From Hymenobacter terrenus (GTDB lineage Bacteria > Bacteroidota > Bacteroidia > Cytophagales > Hymenobacteraceae): DNA of 64,000 nt. The notes below the pieces were generated by a model. That model was given only the letters and a program-made list of their open reading frames with translations, had not been told where the DNA came from and searched no databases. This document shows, in pieces, positions 33,058 to 41,947 of the stretch (position 1 is its first letter; each line of letters opens with the position of its first letter). The DNA is taken from assembly GCF_000972495.1 (NCBI RefSeq), contig NZ_LATM01000021.1, positions 16,803 to 80,802 on the forward strand. The letters are read 5' to 3'. A program made the position numbers and the translations under genes.

Positions 33058-34131
33058 TCAGTATGTAGTAGCACCGCTAGGTGCGGGGGCAGCGGGTGGC
33101 GTAGGTACCAAGTGCTGGTTTATCCGCCTCACCAACGCTGGGCCTTCGTAAATAAAGCCGGTGTAGAGCTGCACCAGCGTCGCCCCAGCGGCCAGCTTTT
33201 CCAGCGCATCGGCGGCCGAGTGAATGCCGCCCGCGCCAATGATGGGTAGGGTGCCACCACTGCGTTGGTACAGGTAGCGGATAACTTCGGTGGCCCGCGC
33301 CCGCAGCGGCCGCCCACTCAGGCCGCCCGCGCCGAGGGAGGCTATGTAGCCCGATTCGGTACTCAGGTTAGCGCGGCTAATCGTGGTATTGGTGGCTACC
33401 AAGCCGCTCAGCTGGGTTTCGCGCGCTATTTCAATAATGTCATCGAGCTGCGAATCGGTCAGGTCGGGGGCGATTTTCAGGAGCAGCGGCCGGGGCGTGG
33501 AACGGCTGAGGTTGCGCTGTTGCACCTTTTGCAGCAGGTCAATAAGCGGCTTCTTTTCCTGAAGCTGGCGCAGGTTGGGCGTGTTGGGCGACGAAACATT
33601 GACCACAAAATAGTCCACTACGTCGGCTAGCGCCTCGAAGCAGGCCACGTAGTCATCGGCGGCTTGCTCATTGGGCGTATCCTTGTTCTTGCCGATGTTG
33701 CCGCCGATAATAAGCTGCCGGTTGCGTCGCCGCACCAGCCGCGCCGCCACAGTCGCCGCCCCGTCGTTGTTGAATCCCATGCGGTTGACCAGTGCCTCAT
33801 CTTGCGGCAGCCGGAACAAACGGGGCTGCGGATTGCCGGACTGCGGCCGGGGGGTTACCGTTCCAATTTCTACGAAGCCGAAGCCCAGTGTCGCCAGCTC
33901 ATCGGTGAGGGCCGCATTTTTATCGAAGCCCGCCGCTAGGCCTACGGGATTAGGGAATTTTAATCCAAAAACTTCCCGCTCTAAGCTGGGATGCTGATAA
34001 TTGTACAGCCCGCGCAGCAGGGCTTTGGTGCCGGGTAGGCGTGCAGCGCGGCGCAGGTTATCGAATACGAGATGGTGGGCGCGCTCGGCGTCGAGGTTAA
34101 AGAGAAGAGGTTTAACAAGGGATTTGTACAT
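33058..34131 (-). CDS. pyrD: Dihydroorotate dehydrogenase (quinone), class 2
   Basis: PyrD oxidises dihydroorotate to orotate in pyrimidine synthesis, passing electrons to quinone at the inner membrane. The 357-residue protein has the class 2 N-terminal helix (MYKSLVKPLLFNLDAERAHH), FMN-binding GLAAGFDKNA, the catalytic serine region NVSSPNTPNLR, KIAPDLTD, ATNTTISR and the phosphate-binding IGAGGIHSA. It starts 6 bp after the stop of yifB on the same strand, so the two are co-transcribed. The C-terminal Pro/Ala tail (PTPPAAPAPSG) is a low-complexity addition. Confidence 0.96.
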   Translation of the reverse strand: MYKSLVKPLLFNLDAERAHHLVFDNLRRAARLPGTKALLRGLYNYQHPSLEREVFGLKFPNPVGLAAGFDKNAALTDELATLGFGFVEIGTVTPRPQSGNPQPRLFRLPQDEALVNRMGFNNDGAATVAARLVRRRNRQLIIGGNIGKNKDTPNEQAADDYVACFEALADVVDYFVVNVSSPNTPNLRQLQEKKPLIDLLQKVQQRNLSRSTPRPLLLKIAPDLTDSQLDDIIEIARETQLSGLVATNTTISRANLSTESGYIASLGAGGLSGRPLRARATEVIRYLYQRSGGTLPIIGAGGIHSAADALEKLAAGATLVQLYTGFIYEGPALVRRINQHLVPTPPAAPAPSGATTY

Positions 34132-34137
34132 AACAAG

Positions 34138-35673
34138 TTATCCGGCCCAGCCCTCACGGTCAAGACTGCGGTATTGAATAGCTTCGGCCAGATGCTGAAT
34201 CTGGATGTCGTCGGTGCCAGCCAGGTCGGCGATGGTGCGGGCCACCTTCAAAATCCGGTCGTAGGCGCGGGCCGAGAGGCCGAGGCGCTCCATGGCCGTT
34301 TTCAGCAGCATGCGGCCGGCTTGGCTGATTTGGCAAAGGTCTTTTACCATTTGCGGCGGCATCATGGCGTTGGAGTGAATGTCGCTGTAGTCCTTAAACC
34401 GCGTTTCCTGAATCTGGCGGGCCTTGTCCACGCGCGGTTGAATGTCCGCGCTGGTTTCAGCCTTGCGGGTTTCCGTCATCTGGTCGAACGTCACGGGCGT
34501 AACTTCGACGTGCAAATCAATGCGGTCGAGCAGCGGGCCGGATACCTTGTTCAGGTATTTTTGCACTACGCCGGGGCCACACACGCATTCCTTCTCCGGG
34601 TGGTTGTAATAGCCACAAGGGCAGGGATTCATACTGGCAATCAGCATGAAATTAGCCGGAAACTCAATGCTGATTTTGGCCCTCGAAATCGTAACGCGGC
34701 GCTCTTCCAGCGGCTGGCGCATTACTTCCAGCACCGTACGTTTAAATTCGGGCAGCTCATCCAGAAACAGCACGCCATTGTGCGCCAGGGAAATCTCACC
34801 GGGCTGCGGATTAGTGCCCCCACCTACGAGCGCCACGTCCGAAATAGTGTGGTGAGGTGCCTGAAAGGGTCTGGTACTGAGCAATCCACCCCTGCCTAGC
34901 TTGCCCGCCACGGAGTGAATTTTGGTGGTTTCCAACGCCTCCTGCATGCTCAGTGGGGGCAAGATACTAGGCAAGCGCTTGGCGAGCATGGTTTTGCCCG
35001 CGCCAGGCGGCCCAATCATGATGACATTGTGACCGCCGGCTGCGGCTATTTCCAAAGCGCGCTTGATGTTCTCCTGGCCTTGTACATCAGCAAAATCGGC
35101 GGTGTATTTGTTTACCGAGTGCTGGAATAAGTCGCGGGTATCAACCACCGTCGGCTTGATTTCCAGCCGGCCTTCGAAGAAGTCGATGGCCTCTTGCATG
35201 CTGCCCACGGGAATCACGTCGAGGTTGTTGACGATGGCGGCTTCCTCTGCGTTTTGCCTGGGTAGGATGATGCCTTTGAAGCCTTCCTTACGGGCCTGAA
35301 TGGCAATGGGCAGCACGCCTTTTATTGGCCGCAGCTCCCCATCCAGCGACATTTCACCCATGATGATATACTCTGGCAGCCGCTCGGTAATGAGCTGCTG
35401 AGAGGCATGCAAAATGCCTAGCGCGATGGGTAAATCGTAGGCCGCGCCTTCCTTGCGGATATCCGCCGGGGCCATGTTGACCACGGTTTTGGTGCGGGGC
35501 ATGCGGTAGCCCCGAAACTTCAGCGCCGCCTCAATGCGCTGCTGGCTCTCCTTGATAGCATTGTCGGGCAGGCCCACCACGTTAAAACCCGTTCCGGCCG
35601 AAACCACCACTTCGATGATGATAGTGTAGGCATTGACGCCCTGCACGGCCGAGCCGAAGGTTTTGGTGAGCAT
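34138..35673 (-). CDS. YifB/ComM family Mg-chelatase-like AAA ATPase
   Basis: This is a 511-residue AAA+ ATPase. ComM homologues act as branch-migration helicases in homologous recombination during natural transformation. The order is an N-terminal Lon-like ChlI domain (LPDNAIKESQQRIEAAL, ~35-51), Walker A GPPGAGKT (221-228), Walker B VLFLDELPEF, the Cys-rich NPCPCGYYNHPEKECVCGP insert, and the C-terminal ChlI helix domain (GLSARAYDRILKVARTIADL). ATG 35673 matches the family start MLTKTFGSAV; the frame above it is noncoding. It is operonic with pyrD and 105 bp after gmhA. Confidence 0.93.
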   Translation of the reverse strand: MLTKTFGSAVQGVNAYTIIIEVVVSAGTGFNVVGLPDNAIKESQQRIEAALKFRGYRMPRTKTVVNMAPADIRKEGAAYDLPIALGILHASQQLITERLPEYIIMGEMSLDGELRPIKGVLPIAIQARKEGFKGIILPRQNAEEAAIVNNLDVIPVGSMQEAIDFFEGRLEIKPTVVDTRDLFQHSVNKYTADFADVQGQENIKRALEIAAAGGHNVIMIGPPGAGKTMLAKRLPSILPPLSMQEALETTKIHSVAGKLGRGGLLSTRPFQAPHHTISDVALVGGGTNPQPGEISLAHNGVLFLDELPEFKRTVLEVMRQPLEERRVTISRAKISIEFPANFMLIASMNPCPCGYYNHPEKECVCGPGVVQKYLNKVSGPLLDRIDLHVEVTPVTFDQMTETRKAETSADIQPRVDKARQIQETRFKDYSDIHSNAMMPPQMVKDLCQISQAGRMLLKTAMERLGLSARAYDRILKVARTIADLAGTDDIQIQHLAEAIQYRSLDREGWAG

Positions 35674-35778
35674 AGTAGTAACTCCAACGTTTAGTTGAAG
35701 GGTCATTGAATCGAGTTGAGAATAAGCTGAGCAATTTAATTCATTCGCGCCGAATTGCTTTCTAACGCAGGATTGGAG

Positions 35779-36369
35779 CTACAGCGCCAGCTTCTCAATC
35801 AGCATAATTACAATATGAATCACCTTGATGTGGATTTCCTGGATCCGGTCGGCATAGCCCGAGTGTGGAGCCCTGATTTCAACATCACTCAGGCCTGTCA
35901 GCTGCCCGCCATCCTTCCCCGTGAGCGAAACCACCAGCATGCCAGCGGCTTTGGCAGCCTCAGCGGCGCGGAGTACGTTGGGCGAATTGCCGCTGGTACT
36001 GATGGCCAGCAGCACATCGCCGGGCCGGCCCAGGGCTTCGACAAAGCGGCTGAACACGAACTCGAAGCCGTAGTCGTTGGCCACGCAGGTCATGTGTGAG
36101 GCTTCGGTGAGGGCGATGGCGGCCAGGGCGCGGCGGTCTTGCCGGTAGCGGCCACTAAGCTCCTCGGCAAAATGCTGGGCGTCGCAGAGGCTGCCGCCGT
36201 TGCCACAGGTAAGGATTTTGCCGCCGTTGCGCAGGCTTTGGGCCATTAGCTCGGCGGCTTCGGCAATGCGGGCCAGGTTGGCGGGCTCGGCCAAAAATCG
36301 GTCGAGCACGGTGCGGGCCTCGGTCAGTTCGGCACGAATGAGGTCGGGGAGCAGAGCAGAATCAGGCAC
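35779..36369 (-). CDS. gmhA: Phosphoheptose isomerase (SIS domain)
   Basis: GmhA converts sedoheptulose-7-phosphate to D-glycero-manno-heptose-7-phosphate for LPS core heptose. The 196-residue protein follows the E. coli enzyme closely along its whole length: CGNGGSLCDAQHFAEELSGR (substrate site with active-site His and Glu), STSGNSPNV, SLTGKDGG and the C-terminal GYADRIQEIHIKVIHI. Its place in a minus-strand block with an ABC exporter of MsbA type, and near a lipid A deacylase, fits an LPS context. Confidence 0.95.
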   Translation of the reverse strand: MPDSALLPDLIRAELTEARTVLDRFLAEPANLARIAEAAELMAQSLRNGGKILTCGNGGSLCDAQHFAEELSGRYRQDRRALAAIALTEASHMTCVANDYGFEFVFSRFVEALGRPGDVLLAISTSGNSPNVLRAAEAAKAAGMLVVSLTGKDGGQLTGLSDVEIRAPHSGYADRIQEIHIKVIHIVIMLIEKLAL

Positions 36370-36444
36370 TAAATAAGTTGTCAGTATTACGTTGTTAGTA
36401 GTCAGACCGATGAATTAATTGCTTGCCGGGCTCCCCAACAGAGG

Positions 36445-36936
36445 CTACAGCGATGGCCGCTGGGCTGGCGGCGTATTCGACAGGCTGGGGTCGCTCTGGG
36501 GGAAGATGGGCTGGGGCAGATGGTCGGCCGTGCGGTGCTCGGTGGTACTCACGGTGCCAGCGGCCCGGCCTTCGGAGGGCGGGGTCTGGATAATGCGGCC
36601 GTCGATGGTTCGGCTGCCAGGCACGGCTACTGGCGTGCCGGCCCGCTGCTGCTGGTCGTAAAGCTTGGCTTTCAGCTCATTGATTTTGCCTTCTTGCTGG
36701 CTGACGGCACGGCGCAGTATCACGCTGTCGAGATTTTCGGTGATGAGGTGCAAGGCCAACAGTCCGGCGCCTATTACGAACATGGTATAATAAAACTGCC
36801 GTTCCTGCTCCAGCGCCGATAGGCCGGTGCCCATGCCCATAACGGAGGTGCGCACGGCCGGGACAAGAATGAACAGCAATGCCAGCAACAGGTAAACCAT
36901 TACTGCGACGGTAACAATGCGTTTGAGGGCGAGCAT
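36445..36936 (-). CDS. Two-TM membrane protein with coiled coil
   Basis: This is a 163-residue inner-membrane protein I do not recognise. It has two hydrophobic segments (about 8-29 and 46-65), then a short coiled coil (SQQEGKINELKAKLYDQQQR, ~79-98) and a Pro/Ser/Thr-rich tail that looks disordered. It lies between a small membrane protein and gmhA on the same strand, with gaps of 75-85 bp, so it may be part of the same transcription unit as the ABC exporter. Its conserved amphipathic segment and placement support a real gene. Confidence 0.65.
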   Translation of the reverse strand: MLALKRIVTVAVMVYLLLALLFILVPAVRTSVMGMGTGLSALEQERQFYYTMFVIGAGLLALHLITENLDSVILRRAVSQQEGKINELKAKLYDQQQRAGTPVAVPGSRTIDGRIIQTPPSEGRAAGTVSTTEHRTADHLPQPIFPQSDPSLSNTPPAQRPSL

Positions 36937-37021
36937 GGCAAACGGGGATAAAGTGAAAAAAGCAGCTATTAGAAACGGGACTGCCGGGAAAGAGGGTGCA
37001 AAATAGCGCTTATTAAATTAG

Positions 37022-37285
37022 CTAATTTGTCCGGCCTGCTGTGTCGGCCGTGGCCATCGTGGCGCCTGCCGAGTCCGCAAGCACCACCACTGCCCCGTTG
37101 GCCCGCTGGGCCTCCTGGTTGGCCTGAATGGCTTTGATAAGGGCTTGTCGCCGGGCATCGGCACTTTCCATCATGGCCTGAGAAGTGGGCTTCTGCTGAC
37201 TGCGGTAATATTTGTAGCCAATGCGTAGCCCGAGCATCAACAAGAAGAACGCTGCGAATAGGAGGGAGGCCTTTCTGCTGAGCAT
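37022..37285 (-). CDS. Small single-TM protein
   Basis: This is an 87-residue protein with one membrane helix (SLLFAAFFLLMLGLRIGY, about 7-24) followed by a positively charged stretch (KYYRSQQK) and an amphipathic helix (ADARRQALIKAIQANQEAQ), ending in a low-complexity Ala/Thr tail. It starts 40 bp after the ABC exporter gene on the same strand. The function is unknown; by size and position it could be an accessory to the exporter, but that is a guess. Confidence 0.6.
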   Translation of the reverse strand: MLSRKASLLFAAFFLLMLGLRIGYKYYRSQQKPTSQAMMESADARRQALIKAIQANQEAQRANGAVVVLADSAGATMATADTAGRTN

Positions 37286-37325
37286 AAGATTCAGGGAGTG
37301 GGAAGAAAGAGCTTAAGACATTTGA

Positions 37326-39170
37326 TTACACTAGCGCGGCGTTGGTTTGCATCGAACTGAGGCGCTGGTACACGCCGCCCTGGCGCTGCACCAGCGCCTC
37401 GTGCGTGCCGCGCTCCACGATACGGCCGTGCTGCAATACTACTATTTCATCGGCGTGCTGCACCGTGCTCAAACGGTGAGCAATGACGAGCGAAGTGCGA
37501 TTTTGCATCAGGCGCTGCAAGGCTTCCTGCACCAGCTTCTCGCTCTCGGTATCGAGAGCCGAAGTAGCTTCGTCGAGAATGAGAATGGGCGGGTTGCGCA
37601 AAATGGCCCGTGCGATGCTCAGCCGCTGCCGCTGCCCGCCCGAAAGGCGCCCGCCCCGGTCCCCAATCACCGTCTGGTAACCGTCGGGGCTAGCCAGGAT
37701 GAAGTCGTGGGCGTTGGCAATTTTGGCCGCTTCGATGACTTCAGCCTCGCTGGCTTCGGTGTTGAAGCGGATGTTATTGAAAATGGTGTCGTTGAACAGA
37801 ATGCTTTCCTGCGTCACGATGCCCATTTGGTCGCGCACTGAGTGTAAGGTGCAGGCGCGCAGATCGTGGCCATCAATGAGAATCTGGCCGCCGCTAGGGT
37901 CGTAAAAGCGGGGCAGTAGGTCGGCCAGGGTGCTTTTGCCGCCGCCGCTACTCCCGACCAGCGCCACCGTCTGGCCTTTTTTGATGGTTAAGTTAATGTC
38001 GTAGAGCACGGGCGTCTCGCCGTAGCTGAAGGTCAGGTCGTGGAACTCGATTTCGCGCTCGAAGGGTGGCAGCACCTGAGCATCCGGCCGGTTGCGAATG
38101 GCGGGTTCGGTGTCGATAATGGTCAGAACCCGCTCGCCGGCCACCAGCCCGCGCTGGATGTTGCCAAACGATGACGACAGCGCTTTGGCCGGCGTGAGTA
38201 CCTGCGAAAACAGAATCACATAGCCAATGAATGTCTCGCCGGTCAGGTCCGACTGCCCGCCCAAAATGAGTGTACCCCCGAAATACAGTAGGCCTGCCAC
38301 CACCGAAACCCCGGCAAATTCGGAGAATGGCGAAGCCAGGTCACGGGTATTATCAATGGTGCGCGAGGTACGGGCATACTGGTCGTTCTGTTCTTCAAAC
38401 TTGCCCTTGATGTATTCCTGCGCGTTAAATGCCTTAATCACGCGGATGCCGCCCAGCGTTTCATCAATTACCGAAAGCATGGTGCCCAGCGTCTTCTGGC
38501 TTTGCTTGGCCTGGGTGCGCAGGCGCTTGGCTACACCCGCAATAATGCCACCCGAAATCGGCAGCAGAATGAGAGTGAAAAGCGTGAGAGGCGCCGAAAT
38601 ATGAAACAGCACCACGAAGTAGGCCACAATGGTGAGCGGCTCCTTGATAACCGCCGTCATGGTATTGACGACCGAAGTTTCTACTTCCTGCACGTCGGCG
38701 GTGAAGCGCGACATTAAATCACCCTTCCGCTCGCCCGAGAAAAAACCCAACGGCAAGCCCACGATGCGGTGGTACAAATCGCGCCGCAGGTTGCGGATGA
38801 CGCGCGCCCGCACCTTGGCCAGCAGCCGCAGGCTCAGGTAACGGAACACGTTGCTCAACAGTACCGACACCACTACTACTACGCACACAAAAGCCAGCGC
38901 GCCCAGCTTGCCCCGGCCCGCCAGCACATCTGCGAAAAAGTAATTGAACGTGTCCGTAACCCACTGAATGGTGGGCGTGAACGACGGCAACTGACTCGGG
39001 GCGTCCAGCTTCACGGTGTTGGTTTTGTCGAACAATACCTTCAGCAGCGGAATAATGAGCGTGAAGTTGGCAATGCTGAAAACGATGGTCAGCACGGTGT
39101 AGAGCAGGTATTGCGGCAGAAACAACGCCCACGGCCGGGCGTATTGCAGGATTCTTAAATAAACTTTCAT
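37326..39170 (-). CDS. ABC exporter, fused permease and ATPase (MsbA/LmrA type)
   Basis: This 614-residue half-transporter works as a homodimer in the inner membrane. The transmembrane domain has six helices (about 12-320). The ATPase domain carries Walker A GSSGGGKST (406-414), the signature LSGGQRQR (509-516), Walker B ILILDEA (529-535) and a switch His in IAHRLS. ATG 39170 gives the normal cytosolic start; the frame extends only five codons more. Substrates could be lipid A-core (MsbA) or a peptide or drug; the LPS gene gmhA downstream favours a lipid flippase role weakly. Confidence 0.93.
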   Translation of the reverse strand: MKVYLRILQYARPWALFLPQYLLYTVLTIVFSIANFTLIIPLLKVLFDKTNTVKLDAPSQLPSFTPTIQWVTDTFNYFFADVLAGRGKLGALAFVCVVVVVSVLLSNVFRYLSLRLLAKVRARVIRNLRRDLYHRIVGLPLGFFSGERKGDLMSRFTADVQEVETSVVNTMTAVIKEPLTIVAYFVVLFHISAPLTLFTLILLPISGGIIAGVAKRLRTQAKQSQKTLGTMLSVIDETLGGIRVIKAFNAQEYIKGKFEEQNDQYARTSRTIDNTRDLASPFSEFAGVSVVAGLLYFGGTLILGGQSDLTGETFIGYVILFSQVLTPAKALSSSFGNIQRGLVAGERVLTIIDTEPAIRNRPDAQVLPPFEREIEFHDLTFSYGETPVLYDINLTIKKGQTVALVGSSGGGKSTLADLLPRFYDPSGGQILIDGHDLRACTLHSVRDQMGIVTQESILFNDTIFNNIRFNTEASEAEVIEAAKIANAHDFILASPDGYQTVIGDRGGRLSGGQRQRLSIARAILRNPPILILDEATSALDTESEKLVQEALQRLMQNRTSLVIAHRLSTVQHADEIVVLQHGRIVERGTHEALVQRQGGVYQRLSSMQTNAALV

Positions 39171-39191
39171 GGGCGAAGGGAACAAGCTGAA

Positions 39192-39539
39192 CTAAGAACG
39201 CCGGAACTCGGCGATTACTTCAATCAGCCCGTCGATGTGCTGGTTAAATTCGGCCAACTGCTCGGCAGGGACCCAAAGCTCATTGTGCAAGGCGTCGCCC
39301 ACATTCTGCACCGCAAATTGCCCCAAGTAAGCGGTATCAACCGCAAAGCGCACTACATAACCTGCTCCGTAATAGGGCACATTCCAGTCGCGGCTGATTT
39401 GGGCAGCATATTCTTCGTTCAGCACCGGATAAAAAAAGGGCTGCTCGGGCAAGCGCGGCGGAAAGCTGCGCCAGTTGGTGGCCGCAACCAGGTCCAACTC
39501 CTGCTGGTTGACGGGGCGGTATAGAAGGGTGGTGGGCAT
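39192..39539 (-). CDS. Conserved hypothetical protein
   Basis: This 115-residue cytosolic protein has no signal or membrane segment. It has a compact pattern with FFYPVLNEEYAAQISRDWN in the middle, VVRFAVDTAYLGQFAVQNVG and an ELWVPAEQLAEFNQHIDGLIEV ending. Relatives are often labelled 'ADP-ribosylation/crystallin J1' in databases, but the sequence shows no ADP-ribosylhydrolase motif, so I give no function. A -7-like TAGCTTCG lies at 39551-39558 on the same strand. It ends 21 bp before the ABC exporter start and probably begins the operon. Confidence 0.75.
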   Translation of the reverse strand: MPTTLLYRPVNQQELDLVAATNWRSFPPRLPEQPFFYPVLNEEYAAQISRDWNVPYYGAGYVVRFAVDTAYLGQFAVQNVGDALHNELWVPAEQLAEFNQHIDGLIEVIAEFRRS

Positions 39540-39578
39540 GAATCAAAGCACGAAGCTACCAGGAAAAGAAGAGGTTGG

Positions 39579-39791
39579 CCTAAACAGCCTTTCTCAGCGC
39601 TAGCTAAAGCCTATTCAGTGTTGGCTAAGGCTTTTCTAAAGATAGCTAAGGCTTATTCAGCCTTGGCTAAGGCCTGTTTGGTGTTAGCTAAGACTTATCT
39701 GGCGCTAGCCAAGCCATATCTAGCGTTAGCCAAGGCTTATTCAGTGTTGACTAAGAGGTTTTACAGGATAGGAAAGACTTGTTCAGCATCA
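39579..39791. repeat. Degenerate tandem array, 21-bp period (array A)
   Basis: Nine clean units, 39603-39791, repeat every 21 bp with the core GCTAAGGCTTATTCAGTG; a tenth, poorer unit lies to the left. Units differ by several bases, so this is an old array. It reaches to within three bases of the stop codon of the RemB-like gene. Read in one frame it would encode a seven-residue repeat (LAKAYSA-like) but that frame starts nowhere sensible and is not taken as a gene. No other feature lies in this 255-bp gap. Confidence 0.9.
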
Positions 39792-39794
39792 GGC

Positions 39795-41678
39795 TTAAAA
39801 CTCATGCAGGCGTTGAGCAATATTCCAGCGCAGAGCCAGTGAGGCATATATTTCATTCACATTAGCAGCTGGTGTGAGCGAATAGGTCTGACGTCGGGCA
39901 ATCAGCTTGGCATCCAAAAACAGGTTGAGGCGTGGCTGGTAAGTGGCCGTGAAATCGGTGTGAAGCAGACGGCTTTTATTGCCCTGACCCGTGCGGTTGC
40001 CATATTCACTCACGCGGGTGTTATATGATTTGAGCACGTTGCTACCGTAGTTCTGCAGGTTTACATCCGTGTTGTTCAGGTCGAGGCCCTGGTCCGTATA
40101 TATAGCTTTGCCCACCAGCATCAGGCGGGGCAGGGGCTGGTAGCTGAGCACGCCGAGCACCTCCGTGAGGTTGGCGCCCATGGGGTGGGCGAGGGGCTGC
40201 TGGTAGTGCTGGTAATTGGTGTAACTATCCTCGTGCTGGTAAGTAAAGGGGCGAATGTAGTTGAACTCCATCTGCAAATCGAGGTTGCGCAGGCCTGCCA
40301 CATCCACGTACTTGGCGCCGAGCTGTGCCGACTGCTTGTTGCCCCACCAGCCATTGCGTCCTCGTACCTCGCTGATCTTAAGCTCGTCCAGCACCACTTG
40401 CCCGTAGATTTGGGCCGTGTGTTTCAGGTTCCACTTGAAATCCAAGCCCAAAATGGCGTTATCGGCCGAGCCTACCTGTTGCTCAATAGCCCGGTAGAAA
40501 ATAACCGGGTTTAGGTATTGCAGCTCGAAGCTCCGGCGGGTGCTGCCCGCCACCCGCTGTCCAAGACTATCAACTTCGTAGCGGCCCCCCAGTACCGTGC
40601 TCTCAAACAAGCCGATGTTGAAATTGGGCGTCACATCGAAGCTAAGATGGTGCATCGCCAGGTACTTCTTAGGGTACACCTGGTCTTCATTCCTCCGCGC
40701 CGCCGTAAGCTCGGCAAACAGGTTTTGGTAGTTGAACTTCCAGACCCGGGTGTTAATCTTCAGAAAGAAGTACGGGCTGCTGTAATCCGAAAGAATAAGC
40801 GAGCGGTAGCCGTTGCCGATAAAATTACGGTCGTGCGCCAGTTGAACATTGATGTGCTTGGTGGCTGCGTACGTAATGCCCCCGCGGGCCGTGAAGAAGT
40901 CGTATTGGCTGCCTCCCACAGTTTTAAAGTACTTCCAGTAGCCTTCATGCGGTACAATTTGGTCGCGCTGAATACGCTCCTGCACGTATTGCGGCACGGC
41001 CTGCTGGTTGTCGGCCAAGAAGGTATAGAAACCCAGCCGTTGGTCAATGTTGCCTTCAAGCTGTACCCCGCGGGTATTCACATAGCGCAGGCCGCTGATT
41101 TCGTTGTCCTTGCCAGCCTGTAACAGCAGCACAGGATTTACACGCAGTGTGAAATCCTTCGTTTCGACGTGGTAGAGGTCGGTTTGGTTGCGGTAGAAAT
41201 ACGTTAAAACCGGCTGGGGGCTCTTGTTGAGCGCCGCGCCACGGGCGCTGTTGGTCCAGTTGTCCTTCAGCAGATACTGAGCATTAAACCGGTCGGCGCG
41301 CGATAGGCCTCCGGTATACGCTGCGGTGCTATCCGGCGAAAGTATCCGTTCGCCCAGGCGGGCCACGGCTGCCCTGGTGTAGGGGCGCACGCTGGTGTGT
41401 GGGTCGTTCTGTACGTCGGGCCCAAACTTGATGGCGTATCGGTCAATTAATCGATAAATATCTTGGTCGAGTGGCACGTAGTTAGCGCCTTGTGTGGTCT
41501 CTACGGCCCGGACGGGCGCGTGAGGCAGCGTATCCAATGGCTGGTCAAAAATCAGCCACGGCGATTTTTCCGCCTTTGCGGGCGCGGCCGGCTGTGCGGG
41601 CGCTTCCGGCGCTGTCTGAGCCGCCAGCGAACCAGCCAGTAGCGTCGTAATAGAGGACAGGAGCAGAACTTTATGCAT
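39795..41678 (-). CDS. RemB/Wzi-like outer-membrane barrel protein
   Basis: This is a 627-residue secreted barrel with a signal peptide (about 1-20, LAAQ) and a Pro/Ala-rich linker. The mature part shows TKDFTLRVNPVLLLQAG, the IGNGYRSLILSDYSSPYFFLK segment, and long strand-rich stretches to the C-terminal ALRWNIAQRLHEF. This matches the capsule-assembly Wzi fold and the gliding-motility protein RemB of Flavobacterium. A role in gliding or polysaccharide binding is inferred. It stands alone, with the 21-bp tandem array abutting its 3' end; the 269 bp upstream hold only a short hairpin (about 41786-41801). Confidence 0.82.
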   Translation of the reverse strand: MHKVLLLSSITTLLAGSLAAQTAPEAPAQPAAPAKAEKSPWLIFDQPLDTLPHAPVRAVETTQGANYVPLDQDIYRLIDRYAIKFGPDVQNDPHTSVRPYTRAAVARLGERILSPDSTAAYTGGLSRADRFNAQYLLKDNWTNSARGAALNKSPQPVLTYFYRNQTDLYHVETKDFTLRVNPVLLLQAGKDNEISGLRYVNTRGVQLEGNIDQRLGFYTFLADNQQAVPQYVQERIQRDQIVPHEGYWKYFKTVGGSQYDFFTARGGITYAATKHINVQLAHDRNFIGNGYRSLILSDYSSPYFFLKINTRVWKFNYQNLFAELTAARRNEDQVYPKKYLAMHHLSFDVTPNFNIGLFESTVLGGRYEVDSLGQRVAGSTRRSFELQYLNPVIFYRAIEQQVGSADNAILGLDFKWNLKHTAQIYGQVVLDELKISEVRGRNGWWGNKQSAQLGAKYVDVAGLRNLDLQMEFNYIRPFTYQHEDSYTNYQHYQQPLAHPMGANLTEVLGVLSYQPLPRLMLVGKAIYTDQGLDLNNTDVNLQNYGSNVLKSYNTRVSEYGNRTGQGNKSRLLHTDFTATYQPRLNLFLDAKLIARRQTYSLTPAANVNEIYASLALRWNIAQRLHEF

Positions 41679-41947
41679 AAATTCAGATAATTCTCATAAA
41701 ACTGAAACGGCACGACCGGATAAACGTCAAGCCCGACAATTTCTTAACAAACCTACGCAGCAGGCCGTTGGCGGACATAAGCCACGGTGCTAAAGCACCG
41801 GTTCGCAGTGCTATTTGGTGTGTCCTCCTACCTGGGGCAACACAGGGGGGGCCGGACGGCGTTTCTTGGCTGCTCCCGGTTTTTATGCCAACTTCGGGGC
41901 ATTGGCCGCGTTTATTTCCTGGTTCCACTCCTCAATCTCCTTGCCGC

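Noticed and set aside
39579..39791. CRISPR array
   Set aside because: There are no spacers: units are contiguous and diverged, and no cas genes are present in the window.
39618..39842. Small protein with heptad repeats (LAKAYSA type) from array A
   Set aside because: It is a by-product of a 21-bp array read in frame; it overlaps the end of the RemB-like gene and has no promoter or conserved start.
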